From positions 1 to 31,254 of the forward strand of contig DASQXE010000171.1 of NCBI GenBank assembly GCA_035639875.1: a stretch of DNA of 31,254 nt, in the 5' to 3' direction. The first letter of the stretch is position 1, and every line of letters starts with the position of its first letter. This document shows positions 7,929 to 13,808 of the stretch, piece by piece. The translations under genes and the position numbers were made by a program. The notes under the pieces were generated by a model that was not told the DNA's origin, ran no database searches, and saw only the letters and a list, made by a program, of their open reading frames with translations. The DNA comes from JAIBJP01 sp035639875. Its GTDB lineage: Bacteria > Actinomycetota > Thermoleophilia > Gaiellales > Gaiellaceae.

Positions 7929-8849
7929 CTAGTGACACGTGCCGGAGCCCGAATCGTTGAACGTTTCCCCGGCGACGGGAAGGAACTCCCAGTCGTAGCC
8001 GGTCGTCTTCACGGTCAGCTCGAGGACACCCCACGTGTCGTCTTGGCGCACTTCCGTCGTGGGCAGCGGATCGAACTTGAAGGGACGGAGATTGCCCCCT
8101 CCGGTGCCGACGACGAAGAGCCGCACGCCGCTCGCATCGTCACGCTCCCCCTCCGCGTTCATTGGCGCGAACCGTTCGTAGCTGTGCTCGTGGCCGGTGA
8201 GGAGGACGTCGACGCGCTGGTCGTAGAGCACCTCCCAAAGGGGACGGACCCTCGCCGTGTCCTCCGGCGTCCCGTAACGGCCGGAACTGAAGGGCGGGCG
8301 ATGCCAGTACGCAAGTGTGCAGAGCGCGTGGTGCCGCTCGAGGTCACGCCGTAGCCATCGCACCTGCGGGTCTCCTGCCTCGCAGCCCCCGACCCGCCAG
8401 CAGTCGCTGTTCAAGACGACTACGTGCCAGGTCCCGACGTCGTAGCTGTAGTAGTAGCGGTCGTACGGACCGCCGCGCGCACCGAAGAAGTCCCAGTAAC
8501 CCTGAGCGTTCTTCGTCGCCTCGTCGTGATTTCCGGTTGTCGGCTTCGTTCGCTCCTTGAACCGTCCCCACGACGGGCCGTAACACTGCTCGAACTCCTC
8601 GGGCGTGCCGTGCTGGTAGGCGAGGTCGCCGAGGGCAAGAACAGTCGCATCGGGATTCTGCGCGAGAATCTTGGCCGTCGCCTCGTCGCCTTGGTGGTCG
8701 CATTCGGCAATGTCCCCGGCCGCCAGCAGCACGTGCGTTCCGGTCTCGTCGGCGCCGCTGGTGTCTCCATTTAGTGACGACCACGCGATCACGCCCGCGC
8801 CTGTGACCGCGACAAGGAAGACGAAGGCAGTGACGATCCTGGCGCGCAT
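7929..8849 (-). CDS. Secreted or membrane-anchored calcineurin-like metallophosphoesterase
   Basis: 306 residues. Residues 1-25 form a signal peptide or membrane anchor. The five metal-site blocks are all present: AAGDIAECDH (D46), LALGDLAY (D75), TTGNHDE (N107, H108), YWHRPPF (H183) and LTGHEHSYER (H220, H222). This is the arrangement of purple-acid-phosphatase-like and related phosphoesterases, acting outside the membrane on a phosphoester that cannot be named. Several Cys residues fit an extracytoplasmic protein. The ATG at 8849 has only a run of Gs directly before it, so ribosome binding is unclear. It is followed after 1 nt by the epimerase gene. Confidence 0.88.
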   Translation of the reverse strand: MRARIVTAFVFLVAVTGAGVIAWSSLNGDTSGADETGTHVLLAAGDIAECDHQGDEATAKILAQNPDATVLALGDLAYQHGTPEEFEQCYGPSWGRFKERTKPTTGNHDEATKNAQGYWDFFGARGGPYDRYYYSYDVGTWHVVVLNSDCWRVGGCEAGDPQVRWLRRDLERHHALCTLAYWHRPPFSSGRYGTPEDTARVRPLWEVLYDQRVDVLLTGHEHSYERFAPMNAEGERDDASGVRLFVVGTGGGNLRPFKFDPLPTTEVRQDDTWGVLELTVKTTGYDWEFLPVAGETFNDSGSGTCH

Positions 8850-8867
8850 CCCCCGGGGTACGTCTCG

Positions 8868-8873
8868 ATCTTA
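8868..8873 (-). promoter_or_regulatory. Possible -10 box (TAAGAT) of the phosphoesterase gene
   Basis: TAAGAT on the minus strand ends 18 nt before the ATG at 8849, fitting the TAnnnT pattern seen before other genes here. No clear -35 box is visible. The rest of the divergent spacer 8850-9140 shows no convincing gene. Confidence 0.3.
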
Positions 8874-9140
8874 GTGGCTGCGTCCCGTACGGCGACAGCT
8901 GGACACCGGCCATCTGGCCACGCCAACCTTCGTGGTTCGCGCTCACGGGAGACCGTACCGGCCCGGGCGCCCGCCGTCACCGCGCTATCTTCACGGTGGA
9001 CGCATGACCGGGTGCAAGTACGTCGACGTTCGGCGCGGCACGTCCTCGCTCGAACGGACGCTCGATCCAGGAGCTCCGGCAGCCTTTTTCGAGGCGACCG
9101 AGTGCGACCGTAAGCCCCCGCCCAGCACAAACGGGCGCGG

Positions 9141-10157
9141 ATGAGCAGGGCTCTAGGCGCCCTGGTCGGTGTCGCGCTGGTCGGGACCCTCGTCGGCACG
9201 GGGTGGGCGCTCCTCAGCGAGCAGGCAAGCGACCGCCACGCGGCGGAGGAGCGCGCCGACTCCCGGAACTGCGCGCGCGGAGCGATGCCGGCCACATCGT
9301 CCAGAAGCACTCCACCGCCCACTCACCGGCTTCCGGTCTTCTCGCACGTGGTCGTGATCGTGATGGAGAACAAGGAATGCGGCGACGTGATCGGCGACCG
9401 CCATGCTCCTTTCCTGACCAAGCTTGCGCACCGGTACGCGCTCGCAACGAGCTACTTCGCCATCCGCCACCCGTCGCTCCCGAACTACCTCGCGCTCACA
9501 GGCGGGTCGACTTTTGGAATCGCGTCCGACTGCACGGGTTGTCGCGTGCGGGCGACCAATCTGATCGACCAACTCGAGAGCGGGGGCATGTCGTGGAAGG
9601 CCTATATGGAGGGGCTTCCGCAGCCGTGCTTCACCGGGGTGGCTGCCGACGGCTATGTGAGGAAGCACGATCCCTTCCTCTATTACAGCGGCGTCGTAGG
9701 CAATCACGCACGCTGCTCCCGGATCGTGCCTCTCACCGAACTCTTTCTCGATCTGCAGAGCGGCAGCTTGCCGGCCTTCACCTGGATCACGCCCAACCTC
9801 TGCCACGACATGCACGATTGCGGCGTTGCCGCCGGAGACCGCTTCCTCGCCAGCCTTGTCCCGCGTCTTCTACGTGCGCTCGGGCCGAGGGGCGTGCTCT
9901 TCGTCACGTGGGACGAGGGGGAGCCGGACTCCACGGGTAGGTGCTGCGAGAAAGCGTCAGGCGGCCGAGTGGCGACGATTGCAGCCGGGCCTCTCGTGAG
10001 GAGGGGCGTCGAGGTGGCGATCCCCTACGATCACTACTCGCTCCTGCGCACGATCGAAGACGCGTGGCGGCTGCCCGAGCTTCGCAACGCAGGTTGCCCG
10101 TGCACGCGCCCGCTTACGGCGCTCTTCGCGGCCCCTCACTCGCACGCGGGCCCGTAG
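9141..10157 (+). CDS. Secreted phosphoesterase of the AcpA/phospholipase C family
   Basis: 338 residues. A hydrophobic N-terminus (1-25) suggests export, followed by a Ser/Pro-rich linker (about 50-62). The catalytic domain has VVIVMENKEC (71-80), where the Glu-Asn pair is a family metal-site marker, then HPSLPNYLALTGG (110-122), FTWITPNLCHDMHDC and LFVTWDEGEPDS (254-263). These are the conserved blocks of the PF04185 phosphoesterase family (acid phosphatases and phospholipases C). Paired Cys residues (CTGC, CPC) suggest disulfides. No strong ribosome site is visible before the ATG. It stands divergent from the metallophosphoesterase at 7929, so two exported phosphoesterases lie back to back, possibly for phosphate scavenging. 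Substrate unknown. Confidence 0.88.
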   Translation: MSRALGALVGVALVGTLVGTGWALLSEQASDRHAAEERADSRNCARGAMPATSSRSTPPPTHRLPVFSHVVVIVMENKECGDVIGDRHAPFLTKLAHRYALATSYFAIRHPSLPNYLALTGGSTFGIASDCTGCRVRATNLIDQLESGGMSWKAYMEGLPQPCFTGVAADGYVRKHDPFLYYSGVVGNHARCSRIVPLTELFLDLQSGSLPAFTWITPNLCHDMHDCGVAAGDRFLASLVPRLLRALGPRGVLFVTWDEGEPDSTGRCCEKASGGRVATIAAGPLVRRGVEVAIPYDHYSLLRTIEDAWRLPELRNAGCPCTRPLTALFAAPHSHAGP

Positions 10158-10252
10158 CCAGGACCCGGGAAAAGGCGACCGCATCGACCTTTCCGCCCCG
10201 TGCCGGGCCTACTCCAGCGGCGAATACCCGTGTTTAGCAGTGATCTTTTAGG

Positions 10253-10325
10253 AGGCGCATACGGGATTCGAACCCGTGCTACCGCCGTGAGAGGGCGGCG
10301 TCCTAGGCCACTAGACGAATGCGCC
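10253..10325 (-). tRNA. tRNA-Glu (anticodon CUC)
   Basis: On the minus strand the acceptor stem GGCGCAT pairs with ATGCGCC. The anticodon stem CCGCC/GGCGG encloses the loop CTCTCAC (anticodon CTC, reading GAG). The T-arm CGGG-TTCGAAT-CCCG is intact. The 3' CCA is not encoded. The D-arm contains TCTAGTGG, as usual for Glu tRNAs. Confidence 0.95.
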
Positions 10326-10350
10326 CGGCGAGGAGACAGGCTAGCGAATC

Positions 10351-10384
10351 GAAAAAAGGAAGCGGCGGCCGCGATGGCCGCCGC
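10351..10384 (-). terminator. Strong hairpin plus T-run on minus, just upstream of tRNA-Glu
   Basis: GCGGCGGCC (10362-10370) pairs perfectly with GGCCGCCGC (10376-10384) over a 5-nt loop. On the minus strand it is followed by TTCCTTTTTTC, the form of an intrinsic terminator. It lies only 26 bases before the tRNA-Glu 5' end, leaving little room for a separate promoter, and no minus-strand gene is recognised directly upstream of it. Confidence 0.55.
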
Positions 10385-10429
10385 GATCCGCTGGGCCGGG
10401 CATGCTGGCGGTCATTCCCCGGGCCGCAG

Positions 10430-10801
10430 GAGGAGTTGATCCTCAGGGGATAATCTCGGCGGCCGCGGCGGAATCTTGAGCCCTCATCGCCGAGAATTCC
10501 GCGGGGTCCGCGTGAACGTCACGCGCGGGATCGGGGATTACGCCGCCGATCTGAGGCACGGGGGATTGCTTGACCTGCTACTCGAACCCCGCCCTTGACC
10601 GAGGGCAGCTGCGTCCGGAAGGCGTTCGCCGCTTGATCGACGAAATCCTCAACGGACGCGCGAAACATACGCGCGCTCGGCGTGCTGGTCACGTTCGAGC
10701 TCTTCCAACGCCAGTTTGTCGACGGCGACGGGTATCAGCCGGATGCGCCGGCCGAAACGCCTGCCGAGGTGGACCCCGCAGCGTCGCCCATTCGGGGCTA
10801 A
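10430..10801 (+). pseudogene. Probable decayed C-terminus of an asparagine synthase
   Basis: Pieces in changing frames line up in order with the AsnB C-terminal region. QEELILRG occurs near 10430. GDYAADLRHGGLLDLLLEP occurs near 10537-10595. LDRGQLRPEGVRRLIDEI and NGRAKHTR follow in another frame (about 10597-10672). ALGVLVTFELFQRQFVDG then continues in a third frame and runs to a TAA at 10799-10801. In intact AsnB the end reads roughly 'gyf-peaVrrLldeh-sGr-dh-LW-llvlElW-FVd'. At least two frameshifts separate the parts and the large N-terminal region is absent, so this is a remnant. The left boundary is approximate. The tRNA genes on both sides make it a plausible insertion and decay site. 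The similarity is by eye only. Confidence 0.45.
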
Positions 10802-10835
10802 AGAGGAAGACGGCTCTTGCCGACGAAGAAGAGTG

Positions 10836-10858
10836 CGACGCCACGCCGTAAGGCGTCG
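10836..10858 (+). terminator. Hairpin after the pseudogene
   Basis: CGACGCC (10836-10842) pairs with GGCGTCG (10852-10858), followed by TTCCTCTCCTC. The pyrimidine-rich tail is not a clean T-run, so termination is only possible. Confidence 0.3.
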
Positions 10859-10872
10859 TTCCTCTCCTCAGC

Positions 10873-10899
10873 GAGGGCCGTCTCCCTCGGACGGCCCTC
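10873..10899. repeat. Perfect 10-bp inverted repeat
   Basis: GAGGGCCGTC and GACGGCCCTC enclose a 7-nt loop. The stem is very stable but has no T-run on either side. It could protect a transcript end or be a U-less terminator. Confidence 0.45.
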
Positions 10900-10915
10900 A
10901 TTCCCTTCCAAATGG

Positions 10916-10943
10916 AAAACCCCGCCGAGTGCGGGGCTTTTTT
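10916..10943. terminator. Bidirectional intrinsic terminator beside tRNA-Gln
   Basis: CCCCGC (10920-10925) pairs with GCGGGG (10931-10936) around CGAGT. Six Ts follow on plus (10938-10943), and four As precede it (10916-10919), giving TTTT on minus. On minus it starts 6 nt beyond the tRNA-Gln 3' end and is the obvious stop for that transcript. Confidence 0.8.
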
Positions 10944-10948
10944 CGAGG

Positions 10949-11019
10949 CTGCGGGGCTAGGATTCGAACCTAGACTACCTGGTCCAGAGCCAGGCGTCCT
11001 ACCGTTAGACGACCCCGCA
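10949..11019 (-). tRNA. tRNA-Gln (anticodon CUG)
   Basis: On minus, TGCGGGG pairs with CCCCGCA and the discriminator base is G. The anticodon stem CCTGG/CCAGG encloses CTCTGGA (anticodon CTG, reading CAG). The T-arm CTAGG-TTCGAAT-CCTAG is intact. No CCA is encoded. A terminator follows directly. Confidence 0.95.
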
Positions 11020-11060
11020 AAGGGCGCGAACAGTGTAGCGGCCCCTCGCCCGCTAGCCGC

Positions 11061-11066
11061 AATACT
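11061..11066 (+). promoter_or_regulatory. Possible -10 box (AATACT), leaderless arrangement
   Basis: AATACT ends 9 nt before the GTG at 11076, with no ribosome site between. Transcription would start at or very near the start codon. Confidence 0.35.
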
Positions 11067-11075
11067 CACGCTGTT

Positions 11076-12095
11076 GTGCGCGTCGCTCTCGTGGCCCTCG
11101 CCGCGCTCGTCGCCGTGGTCGGCTGCTCCGATCGAGACGCCGCGAAGACCCTGCCGCGCTCCGCCCCGCCGGGTCCGACCACCGCCGACCAAGTGCGCCC
11201 GCGGCCGCGTGTTCCGCCGCGGCCACGCGGTCCTCTTCCCCGCAACCTCCTGATCGCGGACCGCGACAACAATCGGATCCTCATCGTCTCACCCGCGAAG
11301 CGAATCGTCTGGGCGTACGGAGGTCTGCGCGGGCCCGACGACGCGTTCTTCACGCCGACGGGGCGCACGATCCTCACGAATGAGGAGTTCAACGACACCA
11401 TCTCGGAGGTCTCTCTCCGCCGGCGGGGCGTCGTCTGGCGGTATGGCCACGCGGGTCTCGCCGGCTCGAGCCGGGGCTACCTCGATACACCCGACGACGC
11501 CTATCGCCTGGCCAACGGCCAGACGGTCGTCGCGGACATCCGCAACTGCCGCATCGTCTGGATCAAGCACAACCACGGGATCGCGCGCGTCCTCGGCGGA
11601 GGTTGCGCGCACGATCCGCCGCACGGATTCGCCAGCCCGAACGGCGACACGCCGCTTCGGGACGGCGGCCTTCTCGTCACGGAGATCGGCGGCTGGATCG
11701 ACCGCCTCGATCGGCGCGGCCGCCTCGTCTGGTCCATGCGCAGCCCGGTGCCGTACCCGTCGGACGCGCAACCGCTTCCGAACGGCCGCATCCTTCTCGT
11801 CAGCTTCACGACGCCGGGCAAGATCGTCGTCATGGACCGCCGCGGCCGCGTTCACTGGGCGTTCGGCGCCGCCGCCGGGCGGAAGATGCTCGCCAAGCCG
11901 TCCCTTGCGATCAGGCTCCCGAACGGGATGATCGCGGCCAATGACGACTACAACGACCGCGTCATCGTCATCGACCCGCGGACGAAGCGGATCGTTTGGC
12001 AGTACGGCCACACCGGCGTGCCCGGGAGCGGGCGCGGCCTTCTGAACAAGCCCGACGGCATCGACCTCGCCCCGCCCGATTTGCGACTGCGCTAG
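11076..12095 (+). CDS. Predicted lipoprotein with NHL/PQQ-like propeller repeats
   Basis: 339 residues. The N-terminus is a lipoprotein signal (hydrophobic run, then VAVVGC, with Cys17 as the likely lipid site). A Pro/Arg-rich linker (about 30-55) follows. The rest has repeats of about 45-60 residues with the pattern 'hydrophobic-Asp-x-x-N-x-R-hydrophobic': LLIADRDNNRILIVSP with IVWAYG, TVVADIRNCRIVWI, KIVVMDRRGRVHWAFG and VIVIDPRTKRIVWQYGHTG. These are beta-propeller blades of the NHL/PQQ type, as in arylsulfotransferase-like or surface binding proteins. No catalytic residues are recognised, so binding or a structural role outside the cell is the safest call. GTG start. The gene ends inside an inverted-repeat element. 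Confidence 0.75.
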   Translation: MRVALVALAALVAVVGCSDRDAAKTLPRSAPPGPTTADQVRPRPRVPPRPRGPLPRNLLIADRDNNRILIVSPAKRIVWAYGGLRGPDDAFFTPTGRTILTNEEFNDTISEVSLRRRGVVWRYGHAGLAGSSRGYLDTPDDAYRLANGQTVVADIRNCRIVWIKHNHGIARVLGGGCAHDPPHGFASPNGDTPLRDGGLLVTEIGGWIDRLDRRGRLVWSMRSPVPYPSDAQPLPNGRILLVSFTTPGKIVVMDRRGRVHWAFGAAAGRKMLAKPSLAIRLPNGMIAANDDYNDRVIVIDPRTKRIVWQYGHTGVPGSGRGLLNKPDGIDLAPPDLRLR

Positions 12096-12224
12096 CCCTC
12101 TGGGGCGCCGCTCGCAAAGGAGGCAAGCGAGCGGGCCCGGAGCCAACGCGCTGAACGCGCGTCTAGTAGTTACACGGGCGAGCTCGTATTTGCCCGACGA
12201 AAGCCCGCTGGCCAGAGGGCTAGC
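12091..12224. repeat. 134-bp element with perfect 13-bp terminal inverted repeats between convergent genes
   Basis: GCTAGCCCTCTGG (12091-12103) is the exact reverse complement of CCAGAGGGCTAGC (12212-12224). Inside are three further stems: GCTCGC/GCGAGC (12110-12115, 12127-12132), ACGCGC/GCGCGT (12146-12151, 12157-12162) and CGGGC/GCCCG (12175-12179, 12192-12196). The stop codons of both flanking genes lie in or at the arms. The ends can also be read as the direct repeat GCTAGC flanking shorter inverted repeats, as a small non-autonomous transposon would leave. Alternatives are a structured RNA or a bidirectional U-less terminator. Confidence 0.6.
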
Positions 12225-13105
12225 TAGAGCTCGAGCCGGTACAGCGGGATAAGGCTTTTCTCGGCCTCGGTGTCGATCCGTGCGATCACTTCGACGTATG
12301 GCTCGAGGCCCGAGCCGCGGAGCTTCGCTTTCAGGAGCTCGTCCACCTGATAGACACCCGAGGAGTTGTTCATGGTCACTTCGATCAGGATGGGCGTGTG
12401 CTCGCCGTCCTTGATCGTGACCGCCTCGATCGCCGCGGCCGAGAGCGAGTGAATGGAGACGCGGCCGTGCTCGAAGGGGATCCGCGATCGTCCCTTGGCC
12501 ATGTCGAGCGCGTCGGCGACCCGCACGATGCCCGCTTCGAGCGTGAGCGGCTGGCCGTCGTCGCGGTGGCTCATGATCGCGCCCAGGACCTCGGAGTTGA
12601 CGACCGTGAGCTCCGGCTCCTCGTACACTCCTTCGAGGAGCTCGCGCATCTTGGGCTCGGCGAGGAAGAGGCTCCAGTCTTCGTGCCCTTCCCGGTGTAT
12701 GGCCATGCCGACGCAGTGCAGTAGGGCCGCGAGCACGACGACGAGCTCCGCGTCGTCGCGGGTCATCCCATAGTCGCGCACCATGGCCGGCTCGACTCCG
12801 TGTTTCGTCAGCTGGCGCAGGAGCTTCAGGGCGATGTTGGCCACGATCTGGATGTGCACCCAGGAGTGGTCGTTGATCTCGAGCCGCTTGACCGCGTTCA
12901 CGTTGGCCACGTGCCACCAGCCTTTGAGCTGGTCGTCCGCGTTGACGCGTTCGAGGAGCGCGGCAAGCTTGCGGTTCGCGCGCGGCGGCACGCGAATGCG
13001 CATCTGGCCGACGGCCTGCGCCGGACTGAGCCGGACCTCTTCCTCAGCCTGCTCCGAAACGGGCTCGTCGATCCGTTCTTGCGTTTCCTTGTCGAGCTCG
13101 GCCAT
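12224..13105 (-). CDS. HD-domain phosphohydrolase-like protein with altered HD motif
   Basis: 293 residues. The acidic N-terminus (1-30) is followed by an HD-type helical domain: NDHSWVHIQIVAN (H80/H84), ALLHCVGMAIHREGHE (130-142), MSHRDDGQPL (H180) and RVADALDMAKGR (D198, D201). In HD phosphohydrolases the second block is normally LLHDIG; here the Asp is Cys131, so one metal ligand is changed although the other His and Asp residues remain. The C-terminal 80 residues look like a separate alpha/beta domain. It may be a nucleotide-binding or regulatory protein, or an enzyme with an unusual metal site. It begins 8 nt after the stop of the membrane-protein gene with no clear ribosome site and is the last gene of its operon. 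Confidence 0.78.
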   Translation of the reverse strand: MAELDKETQERIDEPVSEQAEEEVRLSPAQAVGQMRIRVPPRANRKLAALLERVNADDQLKGWWHVANVNAVKRLEINDHSWVHIQIVANIALKLLRQLTKHGVEPAMVRDYGMTRDDAELVVVLAALLHCVGMAIHREGHEDWSLFLAEPKMRELLEGVYEEPELTVVNSEVLGAIMSHRDDGQPLTLEAGIVRVADALDMAKGRSRIPFEHGRVSIHSLSAAAIEAVTIKDGEHTPILIEVTMNNSSGVYQVDELLKAKLRGSGLEPYVEVIARIDTEAEKSLIPLYRLEL

Positions 13106-13113
13106 CGGCTTCG

Positions 13114-13794
13114 CTAAACAGCGGCCGCCGGCACTGCGGTGCGCAGGTCGCGCAGGCGGTAGTACATGTTCGTCCAGGCGAGCGCGGCGAACGGCGCGCT
13201 CAACGAGTTGCGAATCACCGTGATCACGTAGTAGTCGACACCTTTGGGGAGCCAGAAGAGCGCGAGCTCAACGACGATCGCGATCGCGATGAGCACGAGC
13301 ACCGTCAAGACGATGACGCCGAAGCTGTTCCAGCCGTTCCCGCGCACGAGCTCGCGACTCCGACCGAACGAGCTCATCACGGTCGCCCCTTCGAGCACGA
13401 TCACCGGGACGATCACGCTCCAGATCGTCAGGAGGTAGAGGCCGGGGACGATCAGCAGCAGTAAGCCGATGAAGATCCCGATCGACGCCAGGAGCCCCGC
13501 GAGCGCGAGCGTGTTCAGATGGGGGCGGACGTGCCCTAGCGTCTCGGTGAGCGAAAGATCTGCGCGCCCGTCGCGCACGTCCTCGACCGCGACCACGAGG
13601 GCGCCCTGCACCCAGAAGACACCCGCGACGGTCACGAAGATCGCCGCGAGCGCTCCGAGCCAGCCGAGGAGGAACGCGAGAAGAAGGACGAGCAGCGAGA
13701 CGAGGAGGTAGACGATGAATGCGATCGCGACGAAGTGGCGCCAATGGGCCTTGTACATGCCCCAAGCCACGCCGATCACCTCGCCGGGCTGCAC
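13114..13794 (-). CDS. Multi-helix membrane protein, YciC/UPF0259-like
   Basis: 226 residues with about five or six membrane helices (near 20-45, 50-72, 95-120, 125-145 and 158-178, with a weaker one near 190-210). The segment IVPGLYLLTIWSVIVPVIVLEG and the following FGRSRELVRGNGWNSFGV match the 'PG-x-W-x-x-P-E-x-SreLv-G-nw' pattern of YciC-like and glycerophosphodiesterase membrane-domain proteins, whose molecular role is poorly known. The GTG start is 14 nt after the stop of the ABC exporter gene, and the HD-protein gene follows 8 nt later, so all are likely co-transcribed. A role in membrane homeostasis or as an exporter partner is inference. Confidence 0.7.
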   Translation of the reverse strand: MQPGEVIGVAWGMYKAHWRHFVAIAFIVYLLVSLLVLLLAFLLGWLGALAAIFVTVAGVFWVQGALVVAVEDVRDGRADLSLTETLGHVRPHLNTLALAGLLASIGIFIGLLLLIVPGLYLLTIWSVIVPVIVLEGATVMSSFGRSRELVRGNGWNSFGVIVLTVLVLIAIAIVVELALFWLPKGVDYYVITVIRNSLSAPFAALAWTNMYYRLRDLRTAVPAAAV

Positions 13795-13808
13795 GGCGAC
13801 AGCCTAGA

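Noticed and set aside
9004..9144. A 46-residue open frame whose stop overlaps the phosphoesterase ATG (ATGA)
   Set aside because: Composition is unlike a protein, there is no recognisable motif, and the overlap is easily due to chance at this GC content.
10326..10948. RNase P RNA, 6S RNA or SRP RNA between the two tRNAs
   Set aside because: The conserved cores I would expect (for example the GAGGAAAGTCC segment of RNase P) are not present; AsnB-like fragments explain part of the stretch better.
12091..12224. A tRNA or tmRNA inside the inverted-repeat gap
   Set aside because: No T-loop (TTCnAnT with flanking stem) or acceptor pairing is present on either strand.
11289..12917. A 542-residue open frame across the propeller gene and the HD gene on the opposite strand
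   Set aside because: It runs antisense through the propeller gene and out of frame through the HD gene, both of which have conserved motifs; this frame has none.
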